Shown piece after piece: positions 46,200 to 55,656 of a stretch of DNA of 64,000 nt. The notes beneath the pieces are model-generated. The model was not told the DNA's origin. It made no database searches and was given only the letters and a program-made list of their open reading frames with translations. Origin of the DNA: CAVQCX01 sp963775335 (lineage in GTDB: Bacteria > Pseudomonadota > Gammaproteobacteria > Chromatiales > Chromatiaceae); contig CAVZIJ010000002.1 of the NCBI GenBank assembly GCA_963775335.1, positions 992,001 through 1,056,000 of the forward strand, written 5' to 3'. The stretch's first letter is position 1. The number at the start of each line of letters is the position of its first letter. The position numbers and the translations under genes are program-made.

Positions 46200-46741
46200 T
46201 GGGGCGGCACCCAGATGCCCAGCGGGCGGCGCAGGCCGAGCGGTATGGGGTGCTCGGCGATCTTCTGCTGCAGCAGGATGATCCCCTGCATCAGCGCCTC
46301 GGGGCGGGGCGGGCAGCCGGGGACGTACACGTCCACCGGCAGGATCTGGTCCACACCCTGCACCACGCTGTAGACGTCGTACATGCCTCCGGAGTTGGAG
46401 CAGGAGCCCATGGAGATCACCCACTTGGGAGCGAGCATCTGGTGGTACAGGCGCAGGATCATCGGCGCCATCTTGGTGAAGATGGTGCCGGCGGTGATCA
46501 TCAGGTCGCTCTGGCGCGGCGAGCCGCGCAGCACCTCGGCGCCGAAGCGGGCAATGTCGAAGCGCGGGGTGAGCGCCGTGACCATCTCCACGAAGCAGCA
46601 GGAGGTGCCGAAGTTGTACGGCCAGAGGGAGGACTTGCGCCCCCAGGCCAGCACGTCTTCCAGGGTGGTGAAGACGGTGTTGAGCGGGCCTGCCCCGGCG
46701 GCGGGCTCTGCGGCGTGGTCCGGGGGGAATTGGGTGCTCAC
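46196..46741 (-). CDS. nuoB: NADH-quinone oxidoreductase subunit B
   Basis: 181 residues from GTG 46741, which overlaps the nuoA stop (GTGA). Cysteines of cluster N2 in GTSCCFVEM, GSCSNSGG and VPGCPPRPE; RYDPMIL-type segments KMAPMILRLYHQMLAPKWV also match. N2 passes electrons to quinone. Confidence 0.96.
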   Translation of the reverse strand: MSTQFPPDHAAEPAAGAGPLNTVFTTLEDVLAWGRKSSLWPYNFGTSCCFVEMVTALTPRFDIARFGAEVLRGSPRQSDLMITAGTIFTKMAPMILRLYHQMLAPKWVISMGSCSNSGGMYDVYSVVQGVDQILPVDVYVPGCPPRPEALMQGIILLQQKIAEHPIPLGLRRPLGIWVPPQ

Positions 46742-47100
46742 GACAGGCCCCCTTTGCGCCACTCGTACACCAGGCCGAGCAGCAGGATCATGATGAACAC
46801 CAGGGCGCCCACCGTGCCGGCCACGCCCAGGCTCCAGTAGTCCACGGCCCAGGCGAATAGGAAGGCCGCCTCCAGCTCGAAGATCAGGAAGGAGACCGCC
46901 ACCAGGTAGTAGCTCATGGGGAAGGGCACCCGGGCGTCCCCGGTGGGCGGGATGCCGCTCTCGAAAGGCATCTCCTGCTCGGTGTCCGGCTCCCGGCGGT
47001 AGCCGCCGATCAGCCAGTTGAGCACCAGCATGAACACCACCACGCCGACGGCGATCAGGGCGTAGAGCCAGATGATGACGCCGGTAGCAAGATCGGACAT
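46738..47100 (-). CDS. nuoA: NADH-quinone oxidoreductase subunit A
   Basis: 120 residues, three helices. PFESGIPPTGDARVPFPMSYYLVAVSFLIFELEAAFLF-type loop carries the family signature YESG/FESG and conserved FD/FE acidic residues. First gene of the nuoA-N operon. The usual secG and tRNA-Leu genes are not found directly upstream. Confidence 0.95.
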   Translation of the reverse strand: MSDLATGVIIWLYALIAVGVVVFMLVLNWLIGGYRREPDTEQEMPFESGIPPTGDARVPFPMSYYLVAVSFLIFELEAAFLFAWAVDYWSLGVAGTVGALVFIMILLLGLVYEWRKGGLS

Positions 47101-47797
47101 CAGCGCCGGCCCTCAGCCGAGGCCACGCGGGATCGTTGGTGCAAGCCACCCGCCGCATGTGGCAGCACGCCGCCCTTGGTCACGCGACTGCCCCGATGCA
47201 CGAGGCTGACCCCGTTGTCCGGGGATGGGCGGGTAACCAGCAAGATCGGCGGGCAGAAAGTGAGCACCGCGTTAGCCCCTCACCAAAGAAGGTCGCACCA
47301 TTCGCGAAACCGATCGCACGATGACACTCCGACGGAGAACAGTGAGAAGGGCCACAGCCGTTTGCATCTCTGACAGTCGCTGCCAAGCGCCCCGGATGTC
47401 CACGACGACCGCTTGGAGGCTTACCGCAGGCGCGAATGCAGCGGAGGTACCGTGGAAAGGGCGCATGCATGGTCGGCGGAACCGGCCACGCTGTCAACTT
47501 CGTTTCGCACGGCGGCGGCGATAGCCTCCGATCGCGCTCCCCTTCCTCCATTTTCACTTTCCGCTCCCCGCGTGAAACCGGATGCCTGGCTCTCGATAAA
47601 ACGTCGTACGCCTTTCCGGGCCCGTCCACGTGCAAACGTCCGCCGGAGACGGGCCCGCGACACCGAATGGGGCAACGCGTTGGCCGACCCCCGTCGGCGG
47701 CTTCTTGACAACGCACAAATCAGGCCACGGACCCGGAGAGGAGCGGAGAGAGGAGCTGGATCGGCCAGCCGGCACCTTCCGCCAGGACCGAGGCCAT
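47101..47797 (-). other. Long intergenic region upstream of nuoA
   Basis: 697 bases with no gene I can support. Short open frames on both strands lack family resemblance or binding sites. The region must hold the nuo promoter, but I found no convincing -35/-10 pair. Composition in the middle (47280-47460) is less GC-rich than the genes around it. Confidence 0.4.
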
Positions 47798-48376
47798 TCA
47801 CTTCCGAGGGTCGCTCACCCCCGGGCCGCGGCGGCGGGCGGCCAGCGCCCTGCGGCCCCAGACCCACACGTAGGTTGCCCCGCTGGCGACGGTCGTCGCG
47901 GCTACGACCCAGACCAGGGGTCTCAGGACCCAGCCCGGGGCCGACGGAACAGCACGGTCCGCGACCACTGCAAGCACGAGCACGATCTGAGCCAGGGTGT
48001 TGACCTTGCTCAACAGGTTGGGCTCACCCTCCACGGGCGCGATCAGCAGCTGGTAGGCGCAGGCCCCACCGACGATCACCAGGTCACGCAGGATCACCGC
48101 CGCGACGAGCCAATAGGGGACCAAGCCCCTCCACCCCAGCATGGCGTAGGCCGTGATCAGCATGAGCTTGTCGGCGATAGGATCGAGCAGGGCGCCGAGG
48201 CGACTCTCCCAGGAGAACCGCTTGGCGAGATAGCCATCGAGGGCGTCGGAAAAGCCGGCACCCGCGAACAGCAGAAGGGCCGCTCCATAGTGAGCTCCCG
48301 CGATCGCCCAAGCGACCGGGACCACGAGCAGCATCCGCGCGGCGGTGATCAGATTCGGAATGTCGCGCGCAGTCAC
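47798..48376 (-). CDS. CDP-alcohol phosphatidyltransferase, PgsA-like
   Basis: 192 residues, six hydrophobic segments. The active-site motif D-x2-D-G-x2-A-R-x8-G-x3-D-x3-D appears as SDALDGYLAKR followed by GALLDPIADK (about 44-70), with Lys in place of the usual Ala-Arg Arg neighbour. NLITAARMLLVVP is the typical start. Makes a phospholipid head-group transfer, probably phosphatidylglycerophosphate or a related lipid. Overlaps the DUF2066 gene by 4 bases. The unit DUF2066/CDP-alcohol transferase beside purMN is a known gammaproteobacterial cluster. Confidence 0.85.
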   Translation of the reverse strand: MTARDIPNLITAARMLLVVPVAWAIAGAHYGAALLLFAGAGFSDALDGYLAKRFSWESRLGALLDPIADKLMLITAYAMLGWRGLVPYWLVAAVILRDLVIVGGACAYQLLIAPVEGEPNLLSKVNTLAQIVLVLAVVADRAVPSAPGWVLRPLVWVVAATTVASGATYVWVWGRRALAARRRGPGVSDPRK

Positions 48377-49449
48377 GGACTCAAGCGATACTGCAGAATC
48401 GGCGCATCGGCGCCGGCCCCGGCAGTGGCAACGGGGACCTCGGTAAGCACACCGCCGAGTGCCAGCGACTGGGCCGGGGCGTCCTGGCCGACATCGGCCC
48501 TGAGCCGGAAGATCGCCGCATCGGGCTCCAGCTCTTGCAGCGCCAGGGCCTGCACCCCTCCCAGAGACGCCAGGTGCGCACGCAGCCGCAGGTAGTCCGC
48601 CAGGCTGAGGACGTTGCTCACCCGCAGGGACAGGCTCCCGGCCGGGACCGCAGTGGTGGATGGCGGGAAACGGGCAGCCAGCGTATCAGCCGTCCGATCC
48701 AGGCCGTGCGTGAGCACTGGGGCAAGCTCGGTCTGCTGGTCGTTCCAACGCTCCACCCGATCGCCCTGGATCAGCGTCCACTGGCCGTTCCATGTCCCCG
48801 GACCCGCTTGGCTCACCCGCCCCGACAGCACCAAATCGGGACGGTAGCGTTGGGAGGCCGCCCGGATCGTTTCGGGCCGATCCGTCCAGAGATCCTGCGC
48901 GCTGAGCCGCGAACGGTCTTCGAGATCCCCGAGGGGCAACACCAGCACCATGCCACGGGCCTCGGCGACGCCCTGGATAAGCCCCTTGGTCGACGGATCG
49001 AGGTCCGGCACGAACAGCTGGCGCCGGCCCTGCCGCTCGAGACCCAACCAGAGCAGGGTGCTGGGGCGGCGATCGCCGCTCCAGGCCGCAAGCCCCTGCT
49101 CGTGCAGCCAGCCGTCGACCGCGGTCTTGTCGAACTGAACCGAGAGCTGAAGGCCGGTCGCCTGCCCCTCGGTGGGCTGCTCGGTGAGGTAACGAAATTG
49201 CTGGACGAAGCGCGAGGCGTCGACAGGGCCTGCAGCGCGCGGAACGTCGCGGTGCTCTGTAACCTTGAGCACGACTTCCCGGAAGGCCTCGCCCATACCC
49301 CGCTTACGCTCGGCGGCGCCCTGATCGGCGACAGGGACCTGGGCCTGGTAGAGACCGGCGACCTCCGCAGCGGCCAGGGGATCGCCGGGGACAAGCAGGA
49401 GAAGGGCCAACAGGAGCTGCGCAAACAAACCGGCGCATTGCACCGGCAT
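48373..49449 (-). CDS. DUF2066 family exported protein
   Basis: About 358 residues from ATG 49449; an ATG at 49488 would add 13 residues. A hydrophobic leader (LFAQLLLALLLLVPGDPLAA) ending at AAAE looks like a signal peptide. VPVADQGAAERKRGMGEAF and FVQQFRYLTEQP are DUF2066 blocks; the C-terminal half has LSLRVSNVLSLADYLRLRAHLASL. Function unknown. AAGGAAG lies 13 bases before ATG 49449, and a TAGAAT (-10-like) just upstream of 49488 would leave that ATG almost leaderless, so the inner start is preferred. Confidence 0.8.
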   Translation of the reverse strand: MPVQCAGLFAQLLLALLLLVPGDPLAAAEVAGLYQAQVPVADQGAAERKRGMGEAFREVVLKVTEHRDVPRAAGPVDASRFVQQFRYLTEQPTEGQATGLQLSVQFDKTAVDGWLHEQGLAAWSGDRRPSTLLWLGLERQGRRQLFVPDLDPSTKGLIQGVAEARGMVLVLPLGDLEDRSRLSAQDLWTDRPETIRAASQRYRPDLVLSGRVSQAGPGTWNGQWTLIQGDRVERWNDQQTELAPVLTHGLDRTADTLAARFPPSTTAVPAGSLSLRVSNVLSLADYLRLRAHLASLGGVQALALQELEPDAAIFRLRADVGQDAPAQSLALGGVLTEVPVATAGAGADAPILQYRLSP

Positions 49450-49668
49450 GCAGCAGAAACGCTTCCTTATGGGGCGCGGCGAACGCATATGGCGGCGATT
49501 CTAGCGCGGCCCCCGGCCTCTGTCTAAACGCTGGACCAGCCGGGGAAAGGTGCCGCGCGGCCCGGCACCGGGGGCCCAAAGCGCGGTGAGAAACCTCGAG
49601 CCTGCTGGTACACTGACGCCTAGGCCGACCACCGGCGTCGGCCTGGCCCAGGAGCCCCGGGGGAGCAA

Positions 49669-50739
49669 GTGGAGCAGAATTCGAGCGGGCGGTCGCCCTC
49701 CTCGCTGAGCTACCGTGACGCCGGCGTCGACATCGACGCGGGCAATGCGCTGGTGCAGCGCATCAAGCCGCTCGTGCGCAGCACCCTGCGCCCCGGCGTG
49801 TTGTCGGGGATCGGCGGCTTCGGGGCCCTGTTCGAGGTCCCGTTGGACCGTTACAGACAGCCGGTGCTGGTGTCCGGCACCGACGGTGTGGGGACCAAGC
49901 TGAAGCTGGCGCTCGTGCTGGGCAAGCACGACACCATCGGCATCGACCTGGTGGCCATGTGCGCCAACGACATCGTGGTCAGCGGTGCCGAGCCCCTGTT
50001 CTTCCTCGACTACTACGCCACCGGGCACCTGGACGTGGACGTGGCGGCCGACGTGATCACGGGTATAGCGCGAGGCTGTGAGCTGGCAGGCTGCGCGCTG
50101 ACCGGCGGCGAGACCGCCGAAATGCCCGGCATGTACGGTGCCGGGGATTACGACCTCGCCGGGTTCTGCGTCGGGGTAGTCGAGAAAGACCGCATCATCG
50201 ATGCGGCGCGTGTACGCCCGGGCGATCCGCTGATCGGGCTCGCCTCGTCCGGACCACACTCCAACGGCTACTCCCTGATCCGCAAGATCCTCGAGGTGAG
50301 CGGCGCGGACCTGGCGGGCTTGCTCGACGGCCGCCCCCTCGGCGAGAGGCTCCTGGCGCCCACTCGCATCTACGTGAAGTCGCTCCTCGCCCTGATGGAG
50401 CGCTGCGAGGTCCACGCCCTCGCCCACATCACCGGCGGGGGTCTGACGGAGAATGTGCCCCGGGCTCTCCCAAACGGCACCGGGGCGCTGATCGACCCCA
50501 GCGCCTGGCCCCGCCCGGCGATCTTCGAGTGGCTGCAGCATGCCGGAGGGGTGGCCGAGACCGAGATGCTGCGCACCTTCAATTGCGGCATCGGCATGGT
50601 CGTCGCGGTCGCGTCGGCCGATCTCGACAATGCCCTGGAGTCCCTGCGCGCCAGCGGCGAGACCGCCTGGGTCATCGGCCGGATTGAGTCCACCCCGGGC
50701 GAGGTCCCCGCGGTGGCGTTCGAACACCGTCCCGGATGA
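49669..50739 (+). CDS. purM: Phosphoribosylformylglycinamidine cyclo-ligase
   Basis: AIR synthetase of purine synthesis, 356 residues. SYRDAGVDIDAGNALVQRIKP, SGTDGVGTKLKLAL, CANDIVVSGAEPLFFLDYYA, GGETAEMPGMY and SSGPHSNGYSLIRKI are all classic. Starts with GTG 49669 after a strong GGGGGAG. Divergent from the DUF2066 gene, coupled to purN. Confidence 0.97.
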   Translation: MEQNSSGRSPSSLSYRDAGVDIDAGNALVQRIKPLVRSTLRPGVLSGIGGFGALFEVPLDRYRQPVLVSGTDGVGTKLKLALVLGKHDTIGIDLVAMCANDIVVSGAEPLFFLDYYATGHLDVDVAADVITGIARGCELAGCALTGGETAEMPGMYGAGDYDLAGFCVGVVEKDRIIDAARVRPGDPLIGLASSGPHSNGYSLIRKILEVSGADLAGLLDGRPLGERLLAPTRIYVKSLLALMERCEVHALAHITGGGLTENVPRALPNGTGALIDPSAWPRPAIFEWLQHAGGVAETEMLRTFNCGIGMVVAVASADLDNALESLRASGETAWVIGRIESTPGEVPAVAFEHRPG

Positions 50740-51410
50740 TGGAGCTCGAACGCCGCCTGGCCTTGGTCGTCCTGATCTCCGGGAGCGGGAGCAACCTGCA
50801 GGCCATCATCCACCGGGCGGCGAGGGATCTACCCGTGGAGATCCGGGCAGTGATCAGCAACGTCCCGGACGCGCTCGGCCTGGAGCGGGCACGCCGGGCG
50901 GGGATCGAGACCCGGGTGCTCGACCACCGCGGTTTTGCCTCCCGGGAGGCCTACGACGCGGCCCTCGGCGCCCTGATCGACGAATTCGACCCCGGGTTGG
51001 TCGTCCTTGCCGGGTTCATGCGCATCCTCACCCCCGGGCTGGTCGCGCGCTACCGCGGCAGGATGCTCAACATCCACCCCTCGCTGCTACCCAGGTTTCG
51101 GGGCCTGCACACCCACGAGCGCGCCCTGGCGGCCGGAGAGACCGAGCACGGGGCCAGTGTGCACTTCGTCACCGAGGAGCTCGACGGGGGCCCTCTGGTG
51201 CTTCAGGCGCGGGTGGCGATCAAGCGCGGTGACGATCCTGCCAGCCTCGCCGCTCGGGTACTGGAGCGTGAGCACCAGATCTATCCCCAGGTGATCCGCT
51301 GGCTCGCCGAAGGGCGGCTGCGGCTCGACGGGGCCCTCCCCGTTCTGGACGGCAAGGCCCTGGCAAAGCCGGTGATCTGGGATTTCGTCGAGGACCAGGC
51401 CCGCGCATGA
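50736..51410 (+). CDS. purN: Phosphoribosylglycinamide formyltransferase
   Basis: 224 residues. VLISGSGSNLQAIIH binds the phosphate, GFMRILTPGLVARYRGRMLNIHPSLLP contains the catalytic Asn and His (INxHPSLLP), and GASVHFVTEELDGGPLV the catalytic Asp. Uses 10-formyl-THF. ATG overlaps the purM stop (ATGA). Confidence 0.97.
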   Translation: MMELERRLALVVLISGSGSNLQAIIHRAARDLPVEIRAVISNVPDALGLERARRAGIETRVLDHRGFASREAYDAALGALIDEFDPGLVVLAGFMRILTPGLVARYRGRMLNIHPSLLPRFRGLHTHERALAAGETEHGASVHFVTEELDGGPLVLQARVAIKRGDDPASLAARVLEREHQIYPQVIRWLAEGRLRLDGALPVLDGKALAKPVIWDFVEDQARA

Positions 51411-52147
51411 GTGCCCCACGCCGAGCGCTCGCCCTGGCTCTCCTGGTCCTCCCGCTGGCGCCGGCCTTCCCTGCCGCCGAGCCACCACCTGTGGATTCCA
51501 CCGTGGCCGAGTACCAGCTGCTGCGTGACGATATTCCCCTGGCAAAGGTGGTGGTGTCCCTGGAGGTCCGCCCGGACGGCGCCTACGTGTACGAGAGCCG
51601 TACCGAGCCGACCGGGCTGATGGCGGTGTTTCGGGACGGTGAGGTCGTCGAGCGCAGCGAGGGTCTCTGGAGCGTCTCGGGGTTCGCCCCGAGCCATTAC
51701 TCCTACACCCGGCGCTACGGCGAGACGTTACGCGAGGTGCGCGTGGACTTCGACCGCAGCGCTGGCAAGGTCGCCAACCGGGCCGGCGGCACCACATGGA
51801 GCATGGCGGTGCCGATGAATGCGCAGGACAAGCTTAGCCAGCAGCTCGGCCTGATCGCCGCGCTCGCTCGCGGGCTGCGTGAGCTGAGCATCCCGGTCGC
51901 CGATGGCGGCAAGCTCAAGACCTACCGGTACGAGCTGCAGGGGCGCGAGACCTTGCACACGTCGGCCGGCGAGCTGGCGACCCTGAGGGTCATGCGACGC
52001 AGGGACGACCGCCCATCCACGCTGCTCCTCTGGTGCGCCCCCAGCCTGGGCTACCTGCCGGTGCGCGTCGATCGGCGTGAGGGTGACCAGCTCTACCGCA
52101 TGGACCTGAGCACGGTGCGCCGCCAGCCGAACGCCGCCAGTCCGTGA
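51407..52147 (+). CDS. DUF3108 exported protein
   Basis: 246 residues with a signal peptide (LALALLVLPLAPAFPAAE). DUF3108 pattern: AEYQLLRDDIPLAKVVVSLE, SHYSYTRR, DKLSQQLGLIAAL and a final VRVDRREGDQLYRMDLS. Likely a beta-rich periplasmic or outer-membrane-associated protein; function unknown. Overlaps purN by ATGA, the common purM-purN-DUF3108 arrangement. Confidence 0.88.
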   Translation: MSAPRRALALALLVLPLAPAFPAAEPPPVDSTVAEYQLLRDDIPLAKVVVSLEVRPDGAYVYESRTEPTGLMAVFRDGEVVERSEGLWSVSGFAPSHYSYTRRYGETLREVRVDFDRSAGKVANRAGGTTWSMAVPMNAQDKLSQQLGLIAALARGLRELSIPVADGGKLKTYRYELQGRETLHTSAGELATLRVMRRRDDRPSTLLLWCAPSLGYLPVRVDRREGDQLYRMDLSTVRRQPNAASP

Positions 52148-52316
52148 GCCGAGCGTCCGGCGAGGCCCGGTCAGCCGAAAAACGGCAATAGGAACCGCAA
52201 AGGCGCAAAGGACGCCAAGGCGGATACGCACCTCGCACGCTCTTCACCCAAGGGGTGACTCCGGTTTCGCCGATATCGCCTTGAAACGTTTGGCTATCTT
52301 GGCGCCTTGGCGGTTC

Positions 52317-52557
52317 AACCTAGAAGCGGCAGTTGAACGGCCGCCAGGGTGCGTGCCGCGTGGTGTCTGGCAAGGCGTAACGAGGCGGAATAGCAGCCCT
52401 ATTCCAACGAGTTATAACGCAGCCAGGCGCCGCGCGGTGCGTGCCTTGGTGGCCGTAGCGGCCATCACCCGGCGGGTGAGCATCAGGCTCGTCCTCCATC
52501 ATGGTCCAATCGAACACTTGATCGTTACTTGAAGAGGTCAACTGCCGTTTCTAGGTT
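52317..52557. mobile_element. MITE-like element with 20-bp terminal inverted repeats
   Basis: Left end AACCTAGAAGCGGCAGTTGA (52317-52336) and right end TCAACTGCCGTTTCTAGGTT (52538-52557) are inverted copies with one mismatch. The 241-bp body has no open frame of interest, so the element is non-autonomous. The left flank (52191-52316) holds a second, imperfect inverted pair of the type CGCAAAGGCGCAAAGGACGC, a repeat also known as dispersed in such genomes. No clear target-site duplication was seen. Confidence 0.65.
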
Positions 52558-52575
52558 CAAACGCTCTTTCCAGGG

Positions 52576-53143
52576 TCAAGGCTTGGGCAGGGTCACCCCC
52601 CGCTGGCCGTGGTACTTACCCCCGCGATCCAGATAGGAGGTCTCGCAGACCTCGTCGGACTCCAGGAAAAGTATCTGAGCCACACCCTCGTTGGCATAGA
52701 TCTTCGCCGGCAGCGGGGTGGTGTTGGAGAACTCCAGCGTCACGTGGCCCTCCCATTCCGGCTCGAGCGGCGTGACGTTGACGATGATCCCGCAGCGCGC
52801 GTAGGTGGACTTGCCCAGGCAGATGGTGAGCACGTTTCGCGGGATGCGCAGGTACTCCACGGTGCGTGCCAGGGCGAAGGAGTTGGGCGGGATGATGCAG
52901 AACGTCCGAGCGCACGTCGACGAAGCTCGACGCGTCGAAGTTCTTCGGGTCGACGATGGCCGAGTTGATGTTGGTGAAGATCTTGAATTCGTCGGCGCAG
53001 CGGATGTCGTAGCCGTAGCTCGAGGTGCCATACGAGATCACCCGTCCGCGCTCGCTCTCGCGCACCTGGGACGGCTCGAACGGCTCGATCATGGCGTTCT
53101 GCTGCGCCATGCGACGGATCCACTTGTCGGACTTGATGCTCAT
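52576..53143 (-). CDS. dcd: dCTP deaminase, with one-base frameshift
   Basis: Turns dCTP into dUTP for thymidylate synthesis. First part MSIKSDKWIRRMAQQNAMIE to DASSFVDVRSDV is one frame; from CIIPPNSFALARTVEYLRIP to GKYHGQRGVTLPKP the protein continues in another. One extra base at about 52900 accounts for it. Repaired length is 188 residues, that of the non-enteric Dcd type. GKSTYARCGIIVNVTPLEP and TLEFSNTTPLPAKIYANEGVAQ contain the active-site Arg, Ser and Glu. Such a conserved gene suggests sequencing error rather than loss. Confidence 0.9.
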
Positions 53144-53232
53144 CTATGCCCTCGGGCGCGGTGCGGCTGCCAGATGGTACACAGGGACCGGGGCTCGGCG
53201 GTAGCGCGCGCCGCCGCCGGCGCGGCGCCCTC

Positions 53233-54363
53233 TCAGACCGGGCGGCTGTCGTCGATCTCCTTCAGCGACAGGTCGCCGGTCAGCCGGCCGCCGGCGGCGC
53301 TCAGGCGGATATGCAACGCCACGTTGTTGCGTGAATCGGCGAACTCGATTGCGACCTTGTCGGAGATCCGGCCATCCGCGTGCAGCTGGACCAGCGACTG
53401 GTCGAAGGTCTGCATGTGATATTGGGCGCCGGCCTCCACGGCGCCCCGGATGGTGCTCCAATCCTGCTTGACGATCAGATCCTTGATCCGGGGCGTGTTG
53501 ACCATCACCTCGACCGCCGCGGTCTTCTGACCGTCCAGCGTCGGCACTAGGCGCTGACAGATGATCGCCCGCAGGTTCTCCGCGACCCGCTTCACCTCCT
53601 GCTCCTGAGTCTCCCGAGGAAAGAAGTTCAGCATCCGGTCCAGGGCGGTGATGGTGTTGTTCGAGTGCAGGGTCGACAGACACAGGTGTCCGGTATTGGC
53701 AAGCTTCAGGGCGTAGTCCATGCTCTCGGTGTCGCGGATCTCCCCGACCAGGATGACGTCCGGGGCCTCGCGCATCGCCGCGCGCATGCCGGTGTGGTAG
53801 CTCGCGGTGTCCACGCTGATCTCGCGCTGCGCGATCACCGACCTCTGGTGCTTGTGGATGTACTCGATCGGGTCCTCGAGGGTCAGGATGTGACCGGGTG
53901 CGTTCGCGTTGCGGTACCCGATCATGGCCGCCAGGGTGGTGGATTTGCCCGATCCGGTGGACCCGACGATCAGGATCAGGCCGTTCTTCTGCATCACCAG
54001 GTCCTTGAGGACCAGGGGCACGCGCAGCTCCTCGATCGTGGGGATCTCGCTCTTGACGTGCCGAAACACGATCGAGACCTCGCCGCGCTGGCGGAACGCA
54101 TTGGCGCGGAACCGGCCTACGTTGGGCAGCCCCACCGCGAAGTCCACCTCGCCCTTCTCCTCGAATTCCTTGATCCGCTCATCGCTGGTCACCGAGCGCA
54201 GCACCCGCTCGTTGACCCCGGGCGTGAGCACCTCGCCGACCCAGCGGAAGCCATCGGGTCCCTTGATCAGCATCTTGGCGCCGGTGTGCAGGAACAGGTC
54301 CGAGGCGCCCTGCTTGACCATCAACGCCAGATAGGGTGCAACTTCGAGATCGGTCTGTGGCAT
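53233..54363 (-). CDS. pilU: PilT/PilU-family pilus retraction ATPase
   Basis: 376 residues from ATG 54363 (AAGGA upstream); ATG 54396 is an alternative. LALMVKQGASDLFLHTGAKM, Walker A GSTGSGKSTTLAAMIG, ILTLEDPIEYIHKHQRS, AMREAPDVILVGEIRDTESM and LSTLHSNNTITALDRML place it with PilU, the accessory retraction motor, and the longer C terminus (FADSRNNVALHIRLSA) agrees with PilU rather than PilT. No pilT is adjacent in the window; the GspE/PilB-like ATPase is 30 kb away. Confidence 0.85.
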   Translation of the reverse strand: MPQTDLEVAPYLALMVKQGASDLFLHTGAKMLIKGPDGFRWVGEVLTPGVNERVLRSVTSDERIKEFEEKGEVDFAVGLPNVGRFRANAFRQRGEVSIVFRHVKSEIPTIEELRVPLVLKDLVMQKNGLILIVGSTGSGKSTTLAAMIGYRNANAPGHILTLEDPIEYIHKHQRSVIAQREISVDTASYHTGMRAAMREAPDVILVGEIRDTESMDYALKLANTGHLCLSTLHSNNTITALDRMLNFFPRETQEQEVKRVAENLRAIICQRLVPTLDGQKTAAVEVMVNTPRIKDLIVKQDWSTIRGAVEAGAQYHMQTFDQSLVQLHADGRISDKVAIEFADSRNNVALHIRLSAAGGRLTGDLSLKEIDDSRPV

Positions 54364-54504
54364 GACTGCGTCCTTCGGCCTCCCGGTCCCGGTCATCGGC
54401 GAACCCTCCCGAAACCCGCCGACAGGTGCTCTGCGGCACTTGCCACTATAGACGAAATGCTTGCCGCCCTGGCCGGCGGATTCCCGACCCACGCCCGTGC
54501 GGTC

Positions 54505-54537
54505 GCACAAACAATAAGGCCGGGCGATACCCGGCCT
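54505..54537 (-). terminator. Rho-independent terminator after mrp
   Basis: Read on the minus strand: an 8-bp GC-rich stem AGGCCGGG/CCCGGCCT around a 5-base loop (54537-54517), then TTATTGTTTG. It lies 28 bases after the mrp stop and before pilU. Confidence 0.8.
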
Positions 54538-54564
54538 CATCGCTGACCCAACCGCAGCGCCCAC

Positions 54565-55656
54565 TCAGTTGTTCTGAATGACAATACTGGGGAACTTGGA
54601 GGCGTAGCTCTTGGCCTGCAGCGAGAGCTTGGCTGCGGTCCTGCGGGCGATGTCGCGATAGATGTGAGAGATGCGCGCCTCGGGCTCGGCCACCACTGTC
54701 GGCTTACCGCCGTCGGTCTCCTCGCGGATGCGGATGTCCAGGGGTAGCTGACCGAGCAGCTCCACCCCATGCTGGTCGGCCATGCGCTGGCCGCCTCCGG
54801 TGCCGAAGATCGGCTCCTCGTGGCCGCAGTTGGAGCAGATGTGGATGGACATGTTCTCCACGATGCCGAGCACGGGAACCTCCACCTTCTCGAACATCTT
54901 CAGGCCCTTGCGTGCGTCCAGCAGGGCGATGTCCTGAGGGGTCGTGACGATGATCGCGCCCGAGACCGGCACCTTCTGCGCCAAGGTCAGCTGGGTGTCG
55001 CCCGTGCCCGGAGGAAGGTCGATGACCAGATAATCGAGCTCCGACCAGTTGGTGTCGTTGAGCAGCTGCTCCAGGGCCTGGGTGACCATGGGGCCACGCC
55101 AGATCATCGGGGTCTCCTCGTCGATCAGGAAGCCGATGGACATGGCCTGTAGGTGGTAGGACATCATCGGCTCGAGGGTGTTGCCGTCCTTGGACTCGGG
55201 CTTGCCGGTGATGCCCAGCATGCGGGGCTGGGACGGGCCGTAGATGTCGGCATCCAGGAGGCCGACCCGGGCGCCTTCGGCGGACAGAGCGAGCGCCAGA
55301 TTCACCGCGGTGGTGGACTTGCCGACCCCACCCTTGCCCGAGGCGACGGCGATGATGTTCTTCACGTTGTCGATCGGCTTGAGCGATTTCTGCACCGAGT
55401 GGGCAACCACCTTCCAGCTTACATGGACCTCGCAGGAGGAAACACCGGCGACCCCTTGAGCGAGCTCCTTGAGCGCCGCCGCGATCGCGTCCTGGACCCC
55501 CTTCGCCGGGAAACCGAGCAGCACCTCGATCTTGACCTTGCCGCCGTCGATCTCAATGCCCTTGATGGCCTTGGCGGACACCAGATCCTTCTTGAGGTTG
55601 GGCTCCACGTAGCCCTTGATCGCATCTTCGATCTGCTGTTTGGTCACGTCTGTCAT
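54565..55656 (-). CDS. mrp: Mrp/ApbC iron-sulfur cluster carrier ATPase
   Basis: 363 residues. N-terminal DUF59/MIP18 domain (about 1-85), deviant Walker A SGKGGVGKSTTAVNLALAL (about 105-125), LDADIYGPSQPRMLG, DYLVIDLPPGTGDTQLTL, and the cluster-binding pair CxxC in HICSNCGHEEPIFG. Delivers Fe-S clusters to apo-enzymes, a role that fits the large demand of complex I. AGGAGTGAGCCGATT before the ATG is a strong binding site. Confidence 0.95.
   Translation of the reverse strand: MTDVTKQQIEDAIKGYVEPNLKKDLVSAKAIKGIEIDGGKVKIEVLLGFPAKGVQDAIAAALKELAQGVAGVSSCEVHVSWKVVAHSVQKSLKPIDNVKNIIAVASGKGGVGKSTTAVNLALALSAEGARVGLLDADIYGPSQPRMLGITGKPESKDGNTLEPMMSYHLQAMSIGFLIDEETPMIWRGPMVTQALEQLLNDTNWSELDYLVIDLPPGTGDTQLTLAQKVPVSGAIIVTTPQDIALLDARKGLKMFEKVEVPVLGIVENMSIHICSNCGHEEPIFGTGGGQRMADQHGVELLGQLPLDIRIREETDGGKPTVVAEPEARISHIYRDIARRTAAKLSLQAKSYASKFPSIVIQNN

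Noticed and set aside
47180..47716. 178-codon minus-strand frame ahead of nuoA
   Set aside because: Arg/Pro/Gly/Cys-rich with no family signal and no binding site; typical chance frame in GC-rich DNA.
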